Origin: Periweissella cryptocerci
GTDB taxonomy: Bacteria > Bacillota > Bacilli > Lactobacillales > Lactobacillaceae
Length of the DNA stretch: 64,000 bases
Reading direction: 5' to 3'
NCBI RefSeq assembly: GCF_004358325.1
Contig: NZ_CP037940.1
Location: forward strand, 1,550,001-1,614,000
A program made the translations under genes and the position numbers. The notes beneath the pieces are model-generated. The model was not told where the DNA came from. It saw nothing but the letters and a program-made list of their open reading frames with translations, and did no database searches. Below, one piece after another: positions 26,205-36,787 of the stretch; position 1 is the stretch's first letter; the number at the start of each line of letters is the position of its first letter.

Positions 26205-28766
26205 AACAAGTTGATCAGCAAATGCTTGCACGTCAGCGACGTTAACCTCGGCTTGAACAGTTGGCGTACCATCAGTTGTTGGTGTTTCTCCTTCAACTGC
26301 GTCTGCTTCAGGTTCATCAGGTTCCTTGTCGACCTTCGCCAAGGTTGCAACCTTTGAGCCATCTTCAAGACGGATAACACGTACCCCTAACGTTGCCCGG
26401 CCGGTTTCAGAAACAGTTTCAGCACCGAAACGGATCATAACACCCTTATCAGTCGTCAACATAATATCTTCTGAACCATTCACAATCGTCATACCTGCCA
26501 AAGGACCGTTCTTTTCTGTGATATTGGCAGTTTTAATCCCTTTACCACCACGTCCCTTGATTGGGTATTCTGCGACTGGTGTTTGCTTACCGTAACCATT
26601 TTCCGTGATTACTAAGACCTTGTGTTCAGGCGCTAAGATCGCTGACCCAACAACAAAATCATCGTCACGTAAACGAATCCCACGCACCCCAGCAGCTGAA
26701 CGACCCATTTGGCGGACCGCTTCTTCTGCAAATGACACGGCATAACCGGTGTGTGTCGCAATAATGATGTTTTGTGAACCATCGGTAACTTGCACACCCA
26801 TCAATTCGTCATCGTCGTGTAAGCTCAAGGCTTTCAAACCGTTTGTCCGGATGTTACCAAAGTCAGACACTGGCGTCCGCTTTACAACCCCTTGCAAGGT
26901 CGTGAAGAACAAGAAATCATGACTTTCCTTGGCATCACCACGAACATTAATCACGGCTTGAACCTTTTCACCTGATTCAACACCCAATAAGTTGATTACG
27001 GGAATTCCCTTGGCATTTCGACCATATTCAGGAACTTCGTAACCCTTCATCCGATAAACTTTACCCAAATTGGTAAAGAATAACAGCGTATCGTGGGTTG
27101 AAGTCGAAACTAAGTGTTCCACGAAGTCATCATCGTGGACCCCAGTTCCTTGCACACCGCGGCCACCACGGTGTTGTGACTTGAATTCAGATGTTGCCAA
27201 ACGCTTAGCATAACCATTATGCGTCAACGTAATAATGACATCTTCTTCTTCAATCAAGTCTTCATCTTCGATTGACGTAACATCCCCAACTTGGAGTTCT
27301 GTTCGCCGATCATCACCATATTTAGCAGCGATTTCCAATAATTCTTGATAAATGATTTCATCAATCCGCTTGGGGTTAGCCAAAACGTCTTGTAAGTCAG
27401 AAATCGTTTGCATCAACGCTTGATATTCATCTTCAATCTTGCCACGTTCCAAACCGGTAAGCCGTACCAAACGCATATCAAGGATTGCTTGTGATTGCTT
27501 GTCAGACAAGCTGTAATCTTCCATCAATGATTGTTTGGCGATTTCAGCCGTTTGGGAATTACGGATAATGCTAATGATGGCATCAATGTGATCCAACGCA
27601 ATCCGCAATCCTTCAAGAATGTGGGCCCGTGCTTGGGCTTTCTTCAAATCAAATTCCGTCCGACGACGAATTACGATTTGTTGGTGGGCCAAGTAAGCTT
27701 GCAAGATTTCTTTCAAACCCATGATTTTAGGCGCTTTATCCTTGATGGCCAACATGTTAAAGCTAAAGGTTGTTTGTAACAACGTATTTTTGTACAAGTT
27801 GTTCAAAACAACACTGGCAGAGATATCACGACGGACATCAACGACCATGCGGTAACCTTCACGATCGGATTCATCGTTAACCCCAGTGATCCCTTCAACA
27901 CGCTTTTCACGTGCCAAATCAGCAATCCGTTCAACTAACTTCGCCTTGTTGACCATGTATGGGAATTCGGTAACGACAATGCGTTCCTTACCGTTCTTTT
28001 CCACTTCAATATCAACTTTGGCACGGACAGTTACGGTTCCTTTACCAGTTTCGTAAGCTTTACGAATACCAGATTTACCCATGACAATCCCACCAGTTGG
28101 GAAATCAGGACCGGGAATCGCTTCCATCAAGTCAGCAGTAGTTGCATCAGGATTATTCATCAAAATGTGCAATGCTGCAATAACTTCACGCAAGTTGTGC
28201 GGTGGAATATTTGTCGCCATCCCAACCGCGATACCAGAAGCCCCATTTACCAACAAATTAGGGAAACGGGCTGGTAACACGTCAGGTTCGCGTTCAGTAC
28301 CATCATAGTTATCAATGTAATCAATGGTGTCTTTGTTGATGTCGCGGAGCATTTCCGTCGCGATTTTTGACATCCGCGCTTCGGTATAACGCATGGCGGC
28401 AGCACCATCACCATCGATTGAACCAAAGTTCCCGTGACCATCAACTAAGAGGTACCGGTAACTCCAGTCTTGTGCCATCCGGACCATTGATTCATAAATC
28501 GCTGAATCCCCGTGGGGGTGGTACTTACCCATAACATCCCCAACAATACGTGCCGACTTCTTGTGTGCCTTATCAGGTGTATTACCCAATTCGTTCATCC
28601 CGTATAAAATACGGCGGTGCACTGGCTTCATTCCGTCACGAACATCAGGCAAAGCCCGCGCCACAATAACTGACATGGCATAACTTAAGAATGATTCTCG
28701 CATCGTACTACCAAGATCAACGTCTTTGATGCGACCGTCATTTTTATCAAATGTTTCTTCAGCCAA
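26157..28766 (-). CDS. gyrA: DNA gyrase subunit A
   Basis: Encodes 869 aa. The breakage-reunion domain has catalytic Tyr127 in [11 protein letters not shown]. The quinolone region reads [10 protein letters not shown] with Ser88 and Glu92, so no classical resistance change is present. The C-terminal beta-propeller includes the GyrA box [10 protein letters not shown]. After the propeller comes an acidic tail of about 60 residues ending DSDTTDGE; the codons of this tail are duplicated at 22.1 kb. It introduces negative supercoils with GyrB and is 77 nt downstream of gyrB. Confidence 0.98.
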   Translation of the reverse strand: MAEETFDKNDGRIKDVDLGSTMRESFLSYAMSVIVARALPDVRDGMKPVHRRILYGMNELGNTPDKAHKKSARIVGDVMGKYHPHGDSAIYESMVRMAQDWSYRYLLVDGHGNFGSIDGDGAAAMRYTEARMSKIATEMLRDINKDTIDYIDNYDGTEREPDVLPARFPNLLVNGASGIAVGMATNIPPHNLREVIAALHILMNNPDATTADLMEAIPGPDFPTGGIVMGKSGIRKAYETGKGTVTVRAKVDIEVEKNGKERIVVTEFPYMVNKAKLVERIADLAREKRVEGITGVNDESDREGYRMVVDVRRDISASVVLNNLYKNTLLQTTFSFNMLAIKDKAPKIMGLKEILQAYLAHQQIVIRRRTEFDLKKAQARAHILEGLRIALDHIDAIISIIRNSQTAEIAKQSLMEDYSLSDKQSQAILDMRLVRLTGLERGKIEDEYQALMQTISDLQDVLANPKRIDEIIYQELLEIAAKYGDDRRTELQVGDVTSIEDEDLIEEEDVIITLTHNGYAKRLATSEFKSQHRGGRGVQGTGVHDDDFVEHLVSTSTHDTLLFFTNLGKVYRMKGYEVPEYGRNAKGIPVINLLGVESGEKVQAVINVRGDAKESHDFLFFTTLQGVVKRTPVSDFGNIRTNGLKALSLHDDDELMGVQVTDGSQNIIIATHTGYAVSFAEEAVRQMGRSAAGVRGIRLRDDDFVVGSAILAPEHKVLVITENGYGKQTPVAEYPIKGRGGKGIKTANITEKNGPLAGMTIVNGSEDIMLTTDKGVMIRFGAETVSETGRATLGVRVIRLEDGSKVATLAKVDKEPDEPEADAVEGETPTTDGTPTVQAEVNVADVQAFADQLVDEGDTAADSDTTDGE

Positions 28767-28843
28767 ATTATTATCCTTTCTTCACGGGTTCATTGCACAC
28801 CGTGTTTGTCATTCTTAATGTTTCATTTTTGCTTAAATTTAAA

Positions 28844-30847
28844 TTAGAAATCCAAGTCCTTAACGAACACGGCGTTTTCTTCGATAAAGTCACGACGTGG
28901 TTCAACCTTGTCACCCATCAACATTTCAAAAACGTGATCGGCATCAATGGCGTCAGATGGGTCAACCCGCAATAAGCGGCGACGTTCTGGATCCATAGTT
29001 GTTTCCCAAAGTTGTTCCGCGTCCATTTCACCAAGCCCTTTGTATCGTTGGATAGCAGGTTTTGGGGTGGCAGGCAATTGACCTAGAATTTCTTCTAGTT
29101 CTTCATCGGAATCAATATATTGCACGAACTTACCTTGGCGTACTTGGTACAAAGGTGGTTGGGCGATATAAATAAAGCCTGCTTCAACGAGTGGGCGCAT
29201 GTAACGGTAGAACAATGTTAATAACAAAGTCCGGATGTGCGCGCCATCGACATCGGCATCGGTCATGATGATTAACTTGTGGTAGTGGGCTTTTTCGATA
29301 TCGAAATCGCCACCAAAACCAGTTCCCATGGCCGTGAACAATGAACGAATTTCTTCATTGGCCAAAACTTTATCAATTGAGGCTTTTTCAACGTTCAAAA
29401 TCTTCCCACGAATTGGCAAGATTGCTTGCGTCAAACGGGCCCGACCTTGCTTAGCAGAACCACCGGCTGAATCCCCTTCGACGATAAATAATTCGGAAAT
29501 TTTAGGGTCTTTTGATGAGTTATCCGCTAATTTACCTGGTAAGTTCGAAATTTCAAGACCAGACTTCTTCCGGGTAACTTCCCGCGCCCGCTTCGCAGCA
29601 ATCCGCGCTTTTGATGCTAGCAAGCCCTTGTCGACGATTTTACGAGCGACATCGGGATTTTCGAGCATAAACCGGTTGAATGTTTCTGAGAACATCCGAT
29701 CAGTTGCGGCCCGCGCATCAGAATTACCAAGCTTCGTCTTTGTTTGTCCTTCAAATTGTGGATCGGGGTGTTTAACTGACACAACGGCCGTTAATCCTTC
29801 ACGCACATCTTCACCAGACAATGCATCTTCATTTTCTTTGATTAACTTGTTTTGACGAGCGTAATCGTTAATAACCCGCGTCAAAGCAGTCTTAAACCCA
29901 GTTTCGTGGGTCCCACCTTCATACGTGTGGATATTGTTAGTAAATGACAATAAGTTTGAGTGATAGTCGTCCGTATATTGGAGGGCGACTTCAACCATGA
30001 TGCCATTTTCAACCCCTTCAACGTACACGGGTTCTTCAAACAAGACGTCTTTGCCTTCATCAAGATACTTAACGTATTCTTTAATCCCACCTTCGTAGAA
30101 AAATGATTCGACGATTGGTGTTTCAGGCCGTGCATCCGTAATTGAAATCCGCAAACCCTTGTTCAAGAAAGCGAGTTCACGCACCCGCGTTGTCAAAATT
30201 TTCGCGTCAAACACAGTTGTTTCACGGAAAATATCTGGATCTGGCAAGAAGTGGACAATCGTGCCCCGTTCAATGGCCGGTGCTTCGTCAAGTTTTTGCA
30301 TGTCATGCTTAACATGCCCACGTTCAAAGTCCATCGCGTACACTTGGCCATCACGGACAACTTTCGCTTCAAGACTCGTTGAGAGCGCATTAACAACTGA
30401 CGCCCCAACCCCGTGCAAACCACCAGAAACTTTGTATCCGCCGCCGCCGAATTTACCACCGGCGTGCAAGACTGTAAAGACTGTTTCTAAGGCTGGCTTA
30501 CCAGTTTTAGCTTGGATATCAACAGGAATCCCACGACCATTATCGGTTACGGTAATTGAGTTGTCCTTTTCGATGGTAACTGTGATGTGGTCAGCGAAAC
30601 CAGCTAAGGCTTCATCAATCCCATTATCAACAATTTCCCATACTAAGTGGTGCAAACCTTGTGATGTGGTTGTCCCAATATACATCCCAGGACGCTTACG
30701 AACCGCTTCAAGTCCTTCTAGAACTTGAATTTGACTGGCATCGTAATCATCAGCATCACTTTGCATCTGGGTTGCTTTTTCATCGGCTGCAAGTTGTTCG
30801 GCGCGTTCTGCCGCAGTCAAAGCTTGCAAATCTGTATCTTCAGCCAT
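28844..30847 (-). CDS. gyrB: DNA gyrase subunit B
   Basis: Encodes 667 aa. The GHKL ATPase has [13 protein letters not shown] and GRGIPVD, then [15 protein letters not shown]. The TOPRIM domain has [14 protein letters not shown] and [14 protein letters not shown], and the protein ends KDLDF. It has a 25-residue Ala/Glu/Asp-rich N-terminal extension before [20 protein letters not shown]. It overlaps recF by 8 nt, so translation is coupled. Confidence 0.98.
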   Translation of the reverse strand: MAEDTDLQALTAAERAEQLAADEKATQMQSDADDYDASQIQVLEGLEAVRKRPGMYIGTTTSQGLHHLVWEIVDNGIDEALAGFADHITVTIEKDNSITVTDNGRGIPVDIQAKTGKPALETVFTVLHAGGKFGGGGYKVSGGLHGVGASVVNALSTSLEAKVVRDGQVYAMDFERGHVKHDMQKLDEAPAIERGTIVHFLPDPDIFRETTVFDAKILTTRVRELAFLNKGLRISITDARPETPIVESFFYEGGIKEYVKYLDEGKDVLFEEPVYVEGVENGIMVEVALQYTDDYHSNLLSFTNNIHTYEGGTHETGFKTALTRVINDYARQNKLIKENEDALSGEDVREGLTAVVSVKHPDPQFEGQTKTKLGNSDARAATDRMFSETFNRFMLENPDVARKIVDKGLLASKARIAAKRAREVTRKKSGLEISNLPGKLADNSSKDPKISELFIVEGDSAGGSAKQGRARLTQAILPIRGKILNVEKASIDKVLANEEIRSLFTAMGTGFGGDFDIEKAHYHKLIIMTDADVDGAHIRTLLLTLFYRYMRPLVEAGFIYIAQPPLYQVRQGKFVQYIDSDEELEEILGQLPATPKPAIQRYKGLGEMDAEQLWETTMDPERRRLLRVDPSDAIDADHVFEMLMGDKVEPRRDFIEENAVFVKDLDF

Positions 30848-31964
30848 CTGTTTCCTCCGTTAATTTTCCTGCGCTAATCGCAAAAATCTTAGGTTCTTTA
30901 ATCAATTGACGGGTAATATCGTTCAGACTTGGCGTCGTAATAAATGTTTGTACCCGATCTTGAATTGTTTTTAATAAATGAGTTTGGCGGGTCGAATCAA
31001 GTTCTGATAGGACATCATCCAGTAGCAACACGGGATACTCCCCGGTTTCTTCTTTCATTAAGTCGATTTCGGCTAACTTAACTGCCAAAGCTGTCGTCCG
31101 TTGCTGACCTTGTGACCCAAATGTCTGCACATTCTTTTCGTTCACAATAAATTGCAAATCATCACGATGTGGCCCAACTAAGGTTGTACCTTGTTGTAAT
31201 TCACGCGAACGTTGTTGTGCGAATTTTTCTTGTAGCGCGGCATTAACACTAGCTAAATCCGCCAATTCCGTGATTGGCACTTGTGAAACATAGTGAAATA
31301 CTAAGTGTTCCTTACCATCCGTGATTGACTCATGAATTGGTTGCGCTGCGGCTTCCAATTTTTGCAGGAGTAATTTCCGCGCCAATAGAATTTCGCCACC
31401 AAACGCCACTAGTTGATCCGTCAACACATCTAAGTAGACTAAATCCTTAGCTTGTTTGGTTTGCAGTTGTCGCAAATAGTTGTTGCGTTGGCGCAAGACA
31501 TTGCGATACTGACTCGCATTGTACAAGTATTTTGGACTAATTTGGCCAAATTCTCGATCAATAAAGTTCCGGCGGACCGTGGGCGCACCCTTAACTAAGT
31601 CGAGATCTTCTGGCGCAAATAACACCACATTCAAATGACCAACGTACTGTGAAAGTTTGGCTTGCTCCAAGTGATTAACACGGGCCTTTTTACCTTTTTT
31701 AGTAAACTGGAGTTCCAGGGGAACATCCCCAACCGCTTTACGGACACGACCGCCAATCAAGGCTTCGCTCCCTTCCCAACCAATTAAATCCTTATCGCTG
31801 TTCGTTCGGTGTGAACGCGCGAGCGCTAAAACATAAATGGCTTCCAGAAGATTCGTCTTGCCTTGAGCATTGGGGCCTAGTAAAACATTAACACCGGGAG
31901 CAAACTCAACACTGAGTTCAGAATAATTGCGAAAATTACGTAGTACTAGGTTTTCCAGTTGCAT
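30840..31964 (-). CDS. recF: DNA replication and repair protein RecF
   Basis: Encodes 374 aa. Walker [15 protein letters not shown] is at about 30-43; the late signature [16 protein letters not shown] and Walker [14 protein letters not shown] complete the SMC-like ATPase. It loads RecA at gaps. It follows yaaA by 3 nt and overlaps gyrB, the conserved dnaN-yaaA-recF-gyrB order. Confidence 0.97.
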   Translation of the reverse strand: MQLENLVLRNFRNYSELSVEFAPGVNVLLGPNAQGKTNLLEAIYVLALARSHRTNSDKDLIGWEGSEALIGGRVRKAVGDVPLELQFTKKGKKARVNHLEQAKLSQYVGHLNVVLFAPEDLDLVKGAPTVRRNFIDREFGQISPKYLYNASQYRNVLRQRNNYLRQLQTKQAKDLVYLDVLTDQLVAFGGEILLARKLLLQKLEAAAQPIHESITDGKEHLVFHYVSQVPITELADLASVNAALQEKFAQQRSRELQQGTTLVGPHRDDLQFIVNEKNVQTFGSQGQQRTTALAVKLAEIDLMKEETGEYPVLLLDDVLSELDSTRQTHLLKTIQDRVQTFITTPSLNDITRQLIKEPKIFAISAGKLTEETDG

Positions 31965-31967
31965 AGC

Positions 31968-32189
31968 TTAGGCTTCGTGGGCGCGGATGACAAATGACCC
32001 AAAGTCAGGCACCGCAATCTCATCCCCAGGGTACAACTTACGGCCACGACGATCGTCATGTTCGCCGTTAACCATTACTTGATTCTCCTGTAAGAACCAC
32101 TTAACTTGACCGCCAGAGCTAACGATGTTTTCCATCTTTAAAAGTTGTTGTAACATTACGTACGGTGTATCAATAAATACTTCTGTCAT
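31968..32189 (-). CDS. yaaA: S4-domain RNA-binding protein YaaA/RlbA
   Basis: Encodes 73 aa from the ATG at 32189 (MTEVFIDTPYVMLQQLLKM), with AGGA upstream; the longer frame is not supported. The S4 fold is visible as VSSGGQVKWFLQENQVMVNG and GRKLYPGDEIAVP. It is conserved next to recF in Firmicutes and probably acts in ribosome maturation, by family. Confidence 0.93.
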   Translation of the reverse strand: MTEVFIDTPYVMLQQLLKMENIVSSGGQVKWFLQENQVMVNGEHDDRRGRKLYPGDEIAVPDFGSFVIRAHEA

Positions 32190-32640
32190 CTTTGTCCGTC
32201 CTAATCTCTCTGCTATATGTACTTCGTTGGAGCAAGTACAACGTTCGCGCATCTCACTAAAAAATACAAACACGTATATACATAATATTATACCCGTTTT
32301 TTGCCCTAAAAACAACGAATATACGTTTATAAGCCGTATCCTGCCATTTTACATATTTTTGGACATTTTACCCTAAAACGCCCTCAATGCCCTCATTTTT
32401 AAGAATTCGGCGTATTCCTGTGAATTGTGACGATTAATATATTAATTCCAAAATACTATTTCATTTTTTCGAGTACATGAAAATGAATTACATATTTGTC
32501 ATTAAGCAGCCGTCTTGTAACCTTTAGAACATTGTACATTCTGCTCTGTGAATGGATTCGTTAAACGAATTATCAAATTTTCACAACCGACTTGCCGTTA
32601 TTAATGCTCAATTCGTTATTATTTTTGCAGGTTTTGATTA
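32190..32640. other. Gap between dnaN and yaaA, left part
   Basis: About 450 bp without a credible gene. In most relatives dnaN and yaaA are closely spaced; here the gap totals about 760 bp because of the structured element at 32665-32884 and AT-rich sequence. The only hairpin I see in this left part is weak. Confidence 0.4.
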
Positions 32641-32664
32641 ATTGATGTTACTAATTCTGCATAC

Positions 32665-32884
32665 TAACGGAGTGTCTGGAAATTGCTTGGCGGGCGCAGC
32701 CTTTACACCGCAACTGGGGGCATATGTGTGCAACACATATTTCCGCTGAGGATAAGATGAGGAGTCTTTGGGATTTATCCCTTAGACTCCCAGCTTGTCC
32801 GAACCGACCAAGAACGCACTTTGGCTTGGGAGGCTGCTTCCAGCGAGGTGCGCCAAGCAATTTCCAGACACGCAGTGGCTACCA
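32665..32884 (+). repeat. Solo 220-bp structured repeat, copy C
   Basis: Related to the right half of the MITEs (1656-1875) and of the same length. It is closed by a perfect stem, CTGGAAATTGCTTGGCG against CGCCAAGCAATTTCCAG, whose sequence differs from the MITE stem while keeping full pairing. Inner stems include ATATGTGTG/CAACACATAT and GGAGTCT/AGACTCC. Shared blocks include TTTACACCG, GCTGAGG and TTTGGCTTGGG. It lies just after dnaN's terminator. Confidence 0.8.
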
Positions 32885-32902
32885 TCCCCACCAATCATCA
32901 AT

Positions 32903-32933
32903 AAAAAAAACGATTCCCAAAATTGAGGAATCG
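32903..32933 (-). terminator. Terminator of dnaN
   Basis: CGATTCC/GGAATCG stem (32911-32917 and 32927-32933) followed by eight T on the minus strand. Confidence 0.85.
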
Positions 32934-32951
32934 CTTTTCGTTTGTATTTAA

Positions 32952-34082
32952 TTAAAATGTCCGCACTGGTGTAATCAATTGGATGAAGCTTTCCTTGTTT
33001 TCAACCGGTGTCAAAATGAATGGACGCAATGATGTTGTGAAGCTAACTTCAATATCAATGTTCCCGAATGAACGCAACGCATCCTTCATGTAATCAGGGT
33101 TGAACGAAATTTCCAATGCATTACCATCGTAGTTTTTCACGTTCAAGGCTTCTTCAACTTGACCAACATCTGGTGAGTTACCAGTAATCTTTGAGCCAGT
33201 TTCACTGATTTCCAATTTAACCACGTTGTTGCGTGATTCGTGTGACAACAATGATGCCCGGTTAATTGCGGCTAATAATTCAGTCGCATTAAACGTTACT
33301 TGAATGTCACTTTCAGTTGGAATCAAGCGCGTCGTGTCAGGATAGTTTCCTTCCAACAAACGTGAGTAGAACAATGTTTTGCCCAAACTGAAGAGCACTT
33401 GATTTTCAGTTACTTGCATTTCAACAGTTTCAACGTTTTCGAGCATCTTGGCAAGTTCATTCAATGATTTACCAGGAATAATCAAATCGGCCTTATTTAC
33501 GTTCGCAGCATCAAGGGTCACACGGCGTTGTGATAAACGGTGTGAATCAGTTGCAACCGCTGCAAATTCGTTACCGTTAAAACTAAAGTGCACCCCTGTC
33601 AAAATTGGGCGACTTTCTTGGTTTGAAACCGCAATAACGGTTTGTGAAATAATTTGACGCAATGTATCAGCACTTAATGAAACTGAGTTAGTTGATTCAA
33701 TTTCTGGTAAGTGTGGGTACGTATTAGCATCCAAACCATTAATGGTAAATAACGCAGAACCTGATGTAATTGTTGTTTGGAAACCAGATGTGATTTCAAC
33801 GGTCATCGTTTGATCTGGCAATTGTTTAACAATTTCGCTAAAGAAACGTGCTGGCAAAACAATCGCGCCAGTATCTTCAATGTTTAACGAAGCTGTTTCG
33901 TCAGCAATGCTTAAGGTTGTTTCAATAGAGATATCTGAATCACTACCAGTTAACGTTAAACCATTCGCATCGGCGACTAATTTCAAACCTGTTAAAACAG
34001 GAATTGTCGTCCGTGCTGCAATTGCTCGAGAAACATCATTCAATTCTTTAATAAACGCTGTTCGATTTACTGTGAATTTCAT
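32952..34082 (-). CDS. dnaN: DNA polymerase III beta subunit (sliding clamp)
   Basis: Encodes 376 aa, beginning MKFTVNRTAFIKELNDVSRA and ending QLITPVRTF, both typical. Three clamp domains can be followed, with ESRPILTGVHFSFNG at the second. It is the ring-shaped processivity factor. It lies downstream of dnaA, separated by the oriC unwinding region. Confidence 0.98.
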   Translation of the reverse strand: MKFTVNRTAFIKELNDVSRAIAARTTIPVLTGLKLVADANGLTLTGSDSDISIETTLSIADETASLNIEDTGAIVLPARFFSEIVKQLPDQTMTVEITSGFQTTITSGSALFTINGLDANTYPHLPEIESTNSVSLSADTLRQIISQTVIAVSNQESRPILTGVHFSFNGNEFAAVATDSHRLSQRRVTLDAANVNKADLIIPGKSLNELAKMLENVETVEMQVTENQVLFSLGKTLFYSRLLEGNYPDTTRLIPTESDIQVTFNATELLAAINRASLLSHESRNNVVKLEISETGSKITGNSPDVGQVEEALNVKNYDGNALEISFNPDYMKDALRSFGNIDIEVSFTTSLRPFILTPVENKESFIQLITPVRTF

Positions 34083-34110
34083 TTGAAAATAAGCTCCATT
34101 CTGTGCGGTC

Positions 34111-34269
34111 TATTTATATATATATTATACAAAATATATTAGTAATAGTAGTAGGTCCTGTTAATTCTGTGGATAACTAGATTGTGGCTAGGTACGCTGT
34201 GACTTTTTCCTTGTGGACGTGGTTGTGGATAAGTCGGATAAGCTCACATAGTTATCAACAGGTGGATAA
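34111..34269. other. oriC: oriC, dnaA-dnaN side: unwinding element, DnaA-trios and boxes
   Basis: 34111-34140 is a run of A/T only apart from one C. TAGTAATAGTAGTAG (34140-34154) is a DnaA-trio array, followed 13 bp later by box TGTGGATAA (34168-34176). Further boxes are at 34224-34232 (perfect), TTATCAACA at 34252-34260 and GGTGGATAA at 34261-34269. The order box, spacer, trio, AT-rich run matches the Bacillus subtilis unwinding region between dnaA and dnaN. Confidence 0.88.
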
Positions 34270-34272
34270 CTG

Positions 34273-35625
34273 TTACTCACCATTAATTTGTTGTTTTAAA
34301 GTATTAATATTCTTTTGCAACGCTGAATCTTTTTCGATTTCCGTCGCAATTTTTTCCGTCGCATGCATAACAGTCGTGTGATCTTTACCGCCAAATTCAC
34401 GACCAATGTTTGGTAATGAGTTGTCAGTCATATCACGGGCCAAATACATCGCAATTTGTCGTGGCATCACGATTTCTTTGTTACGTTTCTTCCCTTTCAG
34501 GTCAACAATCGATAAACCATAGTACTTGGCAACCGTTTCTTGAATGAAAGCAATCGTAATTTCTGACTTACGGGCGATATCTAAGTCCGCCAAAATCTTC
34601 GTGGCATCATCAATCGTCACCCCAGCGTTGCCGGCAAATTTTGCGATTACGGAAACGCGCTTGAAGACCCCTTCGAGTTCACGCACGTTACTATCAACTT
34701 GTTTGGCGATGTATTCAATGACATTGCGATCAACATCGATGTGTTCTTTTTCAGCTTTTTCAAGCAGAATCGCGATCCGCGTTTCAAAGTCAGGCTTATT
34801 GATGTCAACCGACAAACCCCATTGGAACCGTGATACTAAGCGATCTTGTAAATCGGGGATGTCTTTTGGCAGACGATCAGAAGTCATCACGATACGACCA
34901 TTGTGGCCTAAAATATCATTGAAAGTGTGGAAAAATTCTTCTTGAGTTGATTCCTTACCTGATAAGAACTGCACGTCATCGACTAAAAGTAAGTCGGCGC
35001 TGCGGTATTCATCGCGCAGCTTTTCAGTCGTCCCATTCCGCACAGCACTAATGAAATCATTGGTGAACTGTTCGGAAGTGACATATAAAACTTTTTGGTT
35101 TGGATTTTCTTTTAGAGCATTATTACCAGTGGCTTGCATTAAGTGGGTTTTACCCAGTCCAACGCCTCCATATATTAATAGAGGATTGTATTCGAGGGAG
35201 CCTTCGGACACAGCTAAGGCAGCCCCATGTGCAAGTTTGTTTGTTGCGCCAACGACGAAAGTATCAAAAATATACTTGGGGTCCAGGTTGTTACCATGCT
35301 TCAACACTTGCTTACGCGCGATTTCGGGGTTGTCAGTCTTATCAATTTCTTCAAATAAATCGACAACTGGTTCGACAATCCGAACTTCAATGTTAGAAAG
35401 CAACATCTGGTTTGTTTCAAACGCAAATGTCGTGAACTGTTGGGAATAGGTATTCAGCCAACGATCACGTGATAACTTATTTGGAACTTCAATCACAGCA
35501 GTGTGTCCATTCTCGTCAAAATTGGCGAGACGAGCGGGCTGGATGAATGTTTCATATGATGGACGCTCCAAGGTTTGCTCGAAGCGGTCAGCGATTACTG
35601 ACCATAATTTGTTCCGTTCAACCAT
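34273..35625 (-). CDS. dnaA: Chromosomal replication initiator DnaA
   Basis: Encodes 450 aa from the ATG at 35625 (MVERNKLWSVIADRFEQTL). The longer frame to 35706 adds hydrophobic residues not found in DnaA. Domain III has Walker A GGVGLGKTHLM, Walker B LLLVDDVQFL and sensor MTSDR. Domain IV has the DnaA signature GREFGGKDHTTVMHA. It opens oriC and is flanked by box clusters on both sides. GAAGG lies 13 nt before the ATG, a long spacing. Confidence 0.98.
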   Translation of the reverse strand: MVERNKLWSVIADRFEQTLERPSYETFIQPARLANFDENGHTAVIEVPNKLSRDRWLNTYSQQFTTFAFETNQMLLSNIEVRIVEPVVDLFEEIDKTDNPEIARKQVLKHGNNLDPKYIFDTFVVGATNKLAHGAALAVSEGSLEYNPLLIYGGVGLGKTHLMQATGNNALKENPNQKVLYVTSEQFTNDFISAVRNGTTEKLRDEYRSADLLLVDDVQFLSGKESTQEEFFHTFNDILGHNGRIVMTSDRLPKDIPDLQDRLVSRFQWGLSVDINKPDFETRIAILLEKAEKEHIDVDRNVIEYIAKQVDSNVRELEGVFKRVSVIAKFAGNAGVTIDDATKILADLDIARKSEITIAFIQETVAKYYGLSIVDLKGKKRNKEIVMPRQIAMYLARDMTDNSLPNIGREFGGKDHTTVMHATEKIATEIEKDSALQKNINTLKQQINGE

Positions 35626-35698
35626 AATAATTGCTAAACCTTCTTTAAATAAAATTAACTTTATCAAGAATAACAGGAAATGAAGAATATTTCCAGAG

Positions 35699-35980
35699 TT
35701 TTCCACAGGTGTGGATAAATTAATATCTATTGTTCACAGCACGGTGTGTTGTTTTTCCACAAGGTTGTGGAAAAAGGTGGGGAAAACTATTGGATTTAGG
35801 CTTATCCACTGTTTTTTGTGCGTTATCGCTACTAGAGCCACAAGCTTTACAAGAGTTATCCACTTTATCCACAGGGTAGTGTTAATAACTGTGCACAGCT
35901 TGTGTATTTTGGGATAACTTGTTGAAAACACGGGAATAACTCTAGTTTGGAAAAGTCGCAATTCACAGGCCTGTTGATAA
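35699..35980. other. oriC: oriC, rpmH-dnaA side: DnaA-box cluster
   Basis: Boxes: TTTTCCACA 35699, TGTGGATAA 35710 (perfect, inverted), TTTTCCACA 35753, TGTGGAAAA 35766 (inverted), TTATCCACT 35802 and 35856, TTATCCACA 35865 (perfect), TGTTGATAA 35972 (inverted). This corresponds to the incA/incB side of a bipartite Firmicute origin and also carries the dnaA promoter, which I cannot place with confidence. Confidence 0.9.
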
Positions 35981-36050
35981 CGGAACGTTACATTGGGGAC
36001 AAAAACTGCTATACTTTTGGATGCAAAGAAAATTTAATTGATAAAGATAG

Positions 36051-36079
36051 TTCCAAAGATTAGTAATCTGTGTTATGAT
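36051..36079 (+). promoter_or_regulatory. Promoter of rpmH
   Basis: TTCCAA (36051-36056), 17 bp, TATGAT (36074-36079) with an extended TG. It is followed by a strong GGAGG site before rpmH. Confidence 0.7.
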
Positions 36080-36148
36080 GTTACGGAACTGCAAAGGGAT
36101 TTTTTATTTCTCTGTATGTATACCTAAAAGAACGGAGGTGTTTGACAC

Positions 36149-36283
36149 ATGAAACGCACATACCAACCAAAGAAGCGTCACCGCGAACGTGTCCACGGAT
36201 TCCGTAAGCGCATGAGCACATCTAACGGCCGCAAGGTCTTAGCACGTCGTCGCCAAAAGGGCCGCAAAGTGTTATCTGCATAA
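36149..36283 (+). CDS. rpmH: 50S ribosomal protein L34
   Basis: Encodes 44 aa, [18 protein letters not shown] and so on, ending [12 protein letters not shown], the exact L34 pattern and length. ACGGAGGTG is 9 nt upstream. First gene rightward of oriC, followed by rnpA. Confidence 0.98.
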   Translation: MKRTYQPKKRHRERVHGFRKRMSTSNGRKVLARRRQKGRKVLSA

Positions 36284-36284
36284 G

Positions 36285-36316
36285 AAGGTTACTGGCGACA
36301 GTGACCTTTTTTTTTA
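36285..36316 (+). terminator. Partial terminator between rpmH and rnpA
   Basis: AAGGTTACTG/CAGTGACCTT stem with a GCGA loop and nine T. It probably sets rpmH above rnpA expression, since rnpA has no separate promoter that I can see. Confidence 0.8.
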
Positions 36317-36355
36317 TCCTTTTGCATGTAAATTACAGAATTTGTGAGGTAAAGA

Positions 36356-36694
36356 ATGCGAAAATCATATCGAGTTAAGAAAGAAGCTGATTTCCAAAAG
36401 GTCTTTAATCAGCACAATTCTTTTGCAAACCGCATGTTTATCATTTATAAAATGGAAAAACCAAGTCAACCGCATTTCCGTGTTGGGGTATCCGTTGGGA
36501 AAAGGGTCGGGAAAGCTCACGATCGGGTTCATGTGAAACGCCGGATTCGGCAAACCTTGCTGGAATACAAGCCACAATTGGCACAAGACTACGATTTTTT
36601 GGTAATTGCCCGCCCAGCTGCGCGTGACCAATCAATGGAAGTCGTACGTGAAAATTTAGTGCATGCCTTAAAATTGGCGGACTTACTTAAATAA
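36356..36694 (+). CDS. rnpA: Ribonuclease P protein component
   Basis: Encodes 112 aa. The start MRKSYRVKKEADFQKVF and the RNR-type motif KRVGKAHDRVHVKRRIRQ, which binds the RNase P RNA and tRNA leader, identify it. It helps process the 5' end of tRNA. GTGAGG precedes the ATG. Confidence 0.97.
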   Translation: MRKSYRVKKEADFQKVFNQHNSFANRMFIIYKMEKPSQPHFRVGVSVGKRVGKAHDRVHVKRRIRQTLLEYKPQLAQDYDFLVIARPAARDQSMEVVRENLVHALKLADLLK

Positions 36695-36787
36695 ACTTAA
36701 AATTACTATAGAATAAACATAACTAGTTAATACCAATAATTCGACATCGTCGGGGTAGTCGTTTTATCTAATCAAAGGAGATTTGCC

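Noticed and set aside
28247..28444. Antisense frames within gyrA, gyrB, sbcC and gdpP
   Set aside because: Long shadow frames are expected in these conserved genes and lack start signals.
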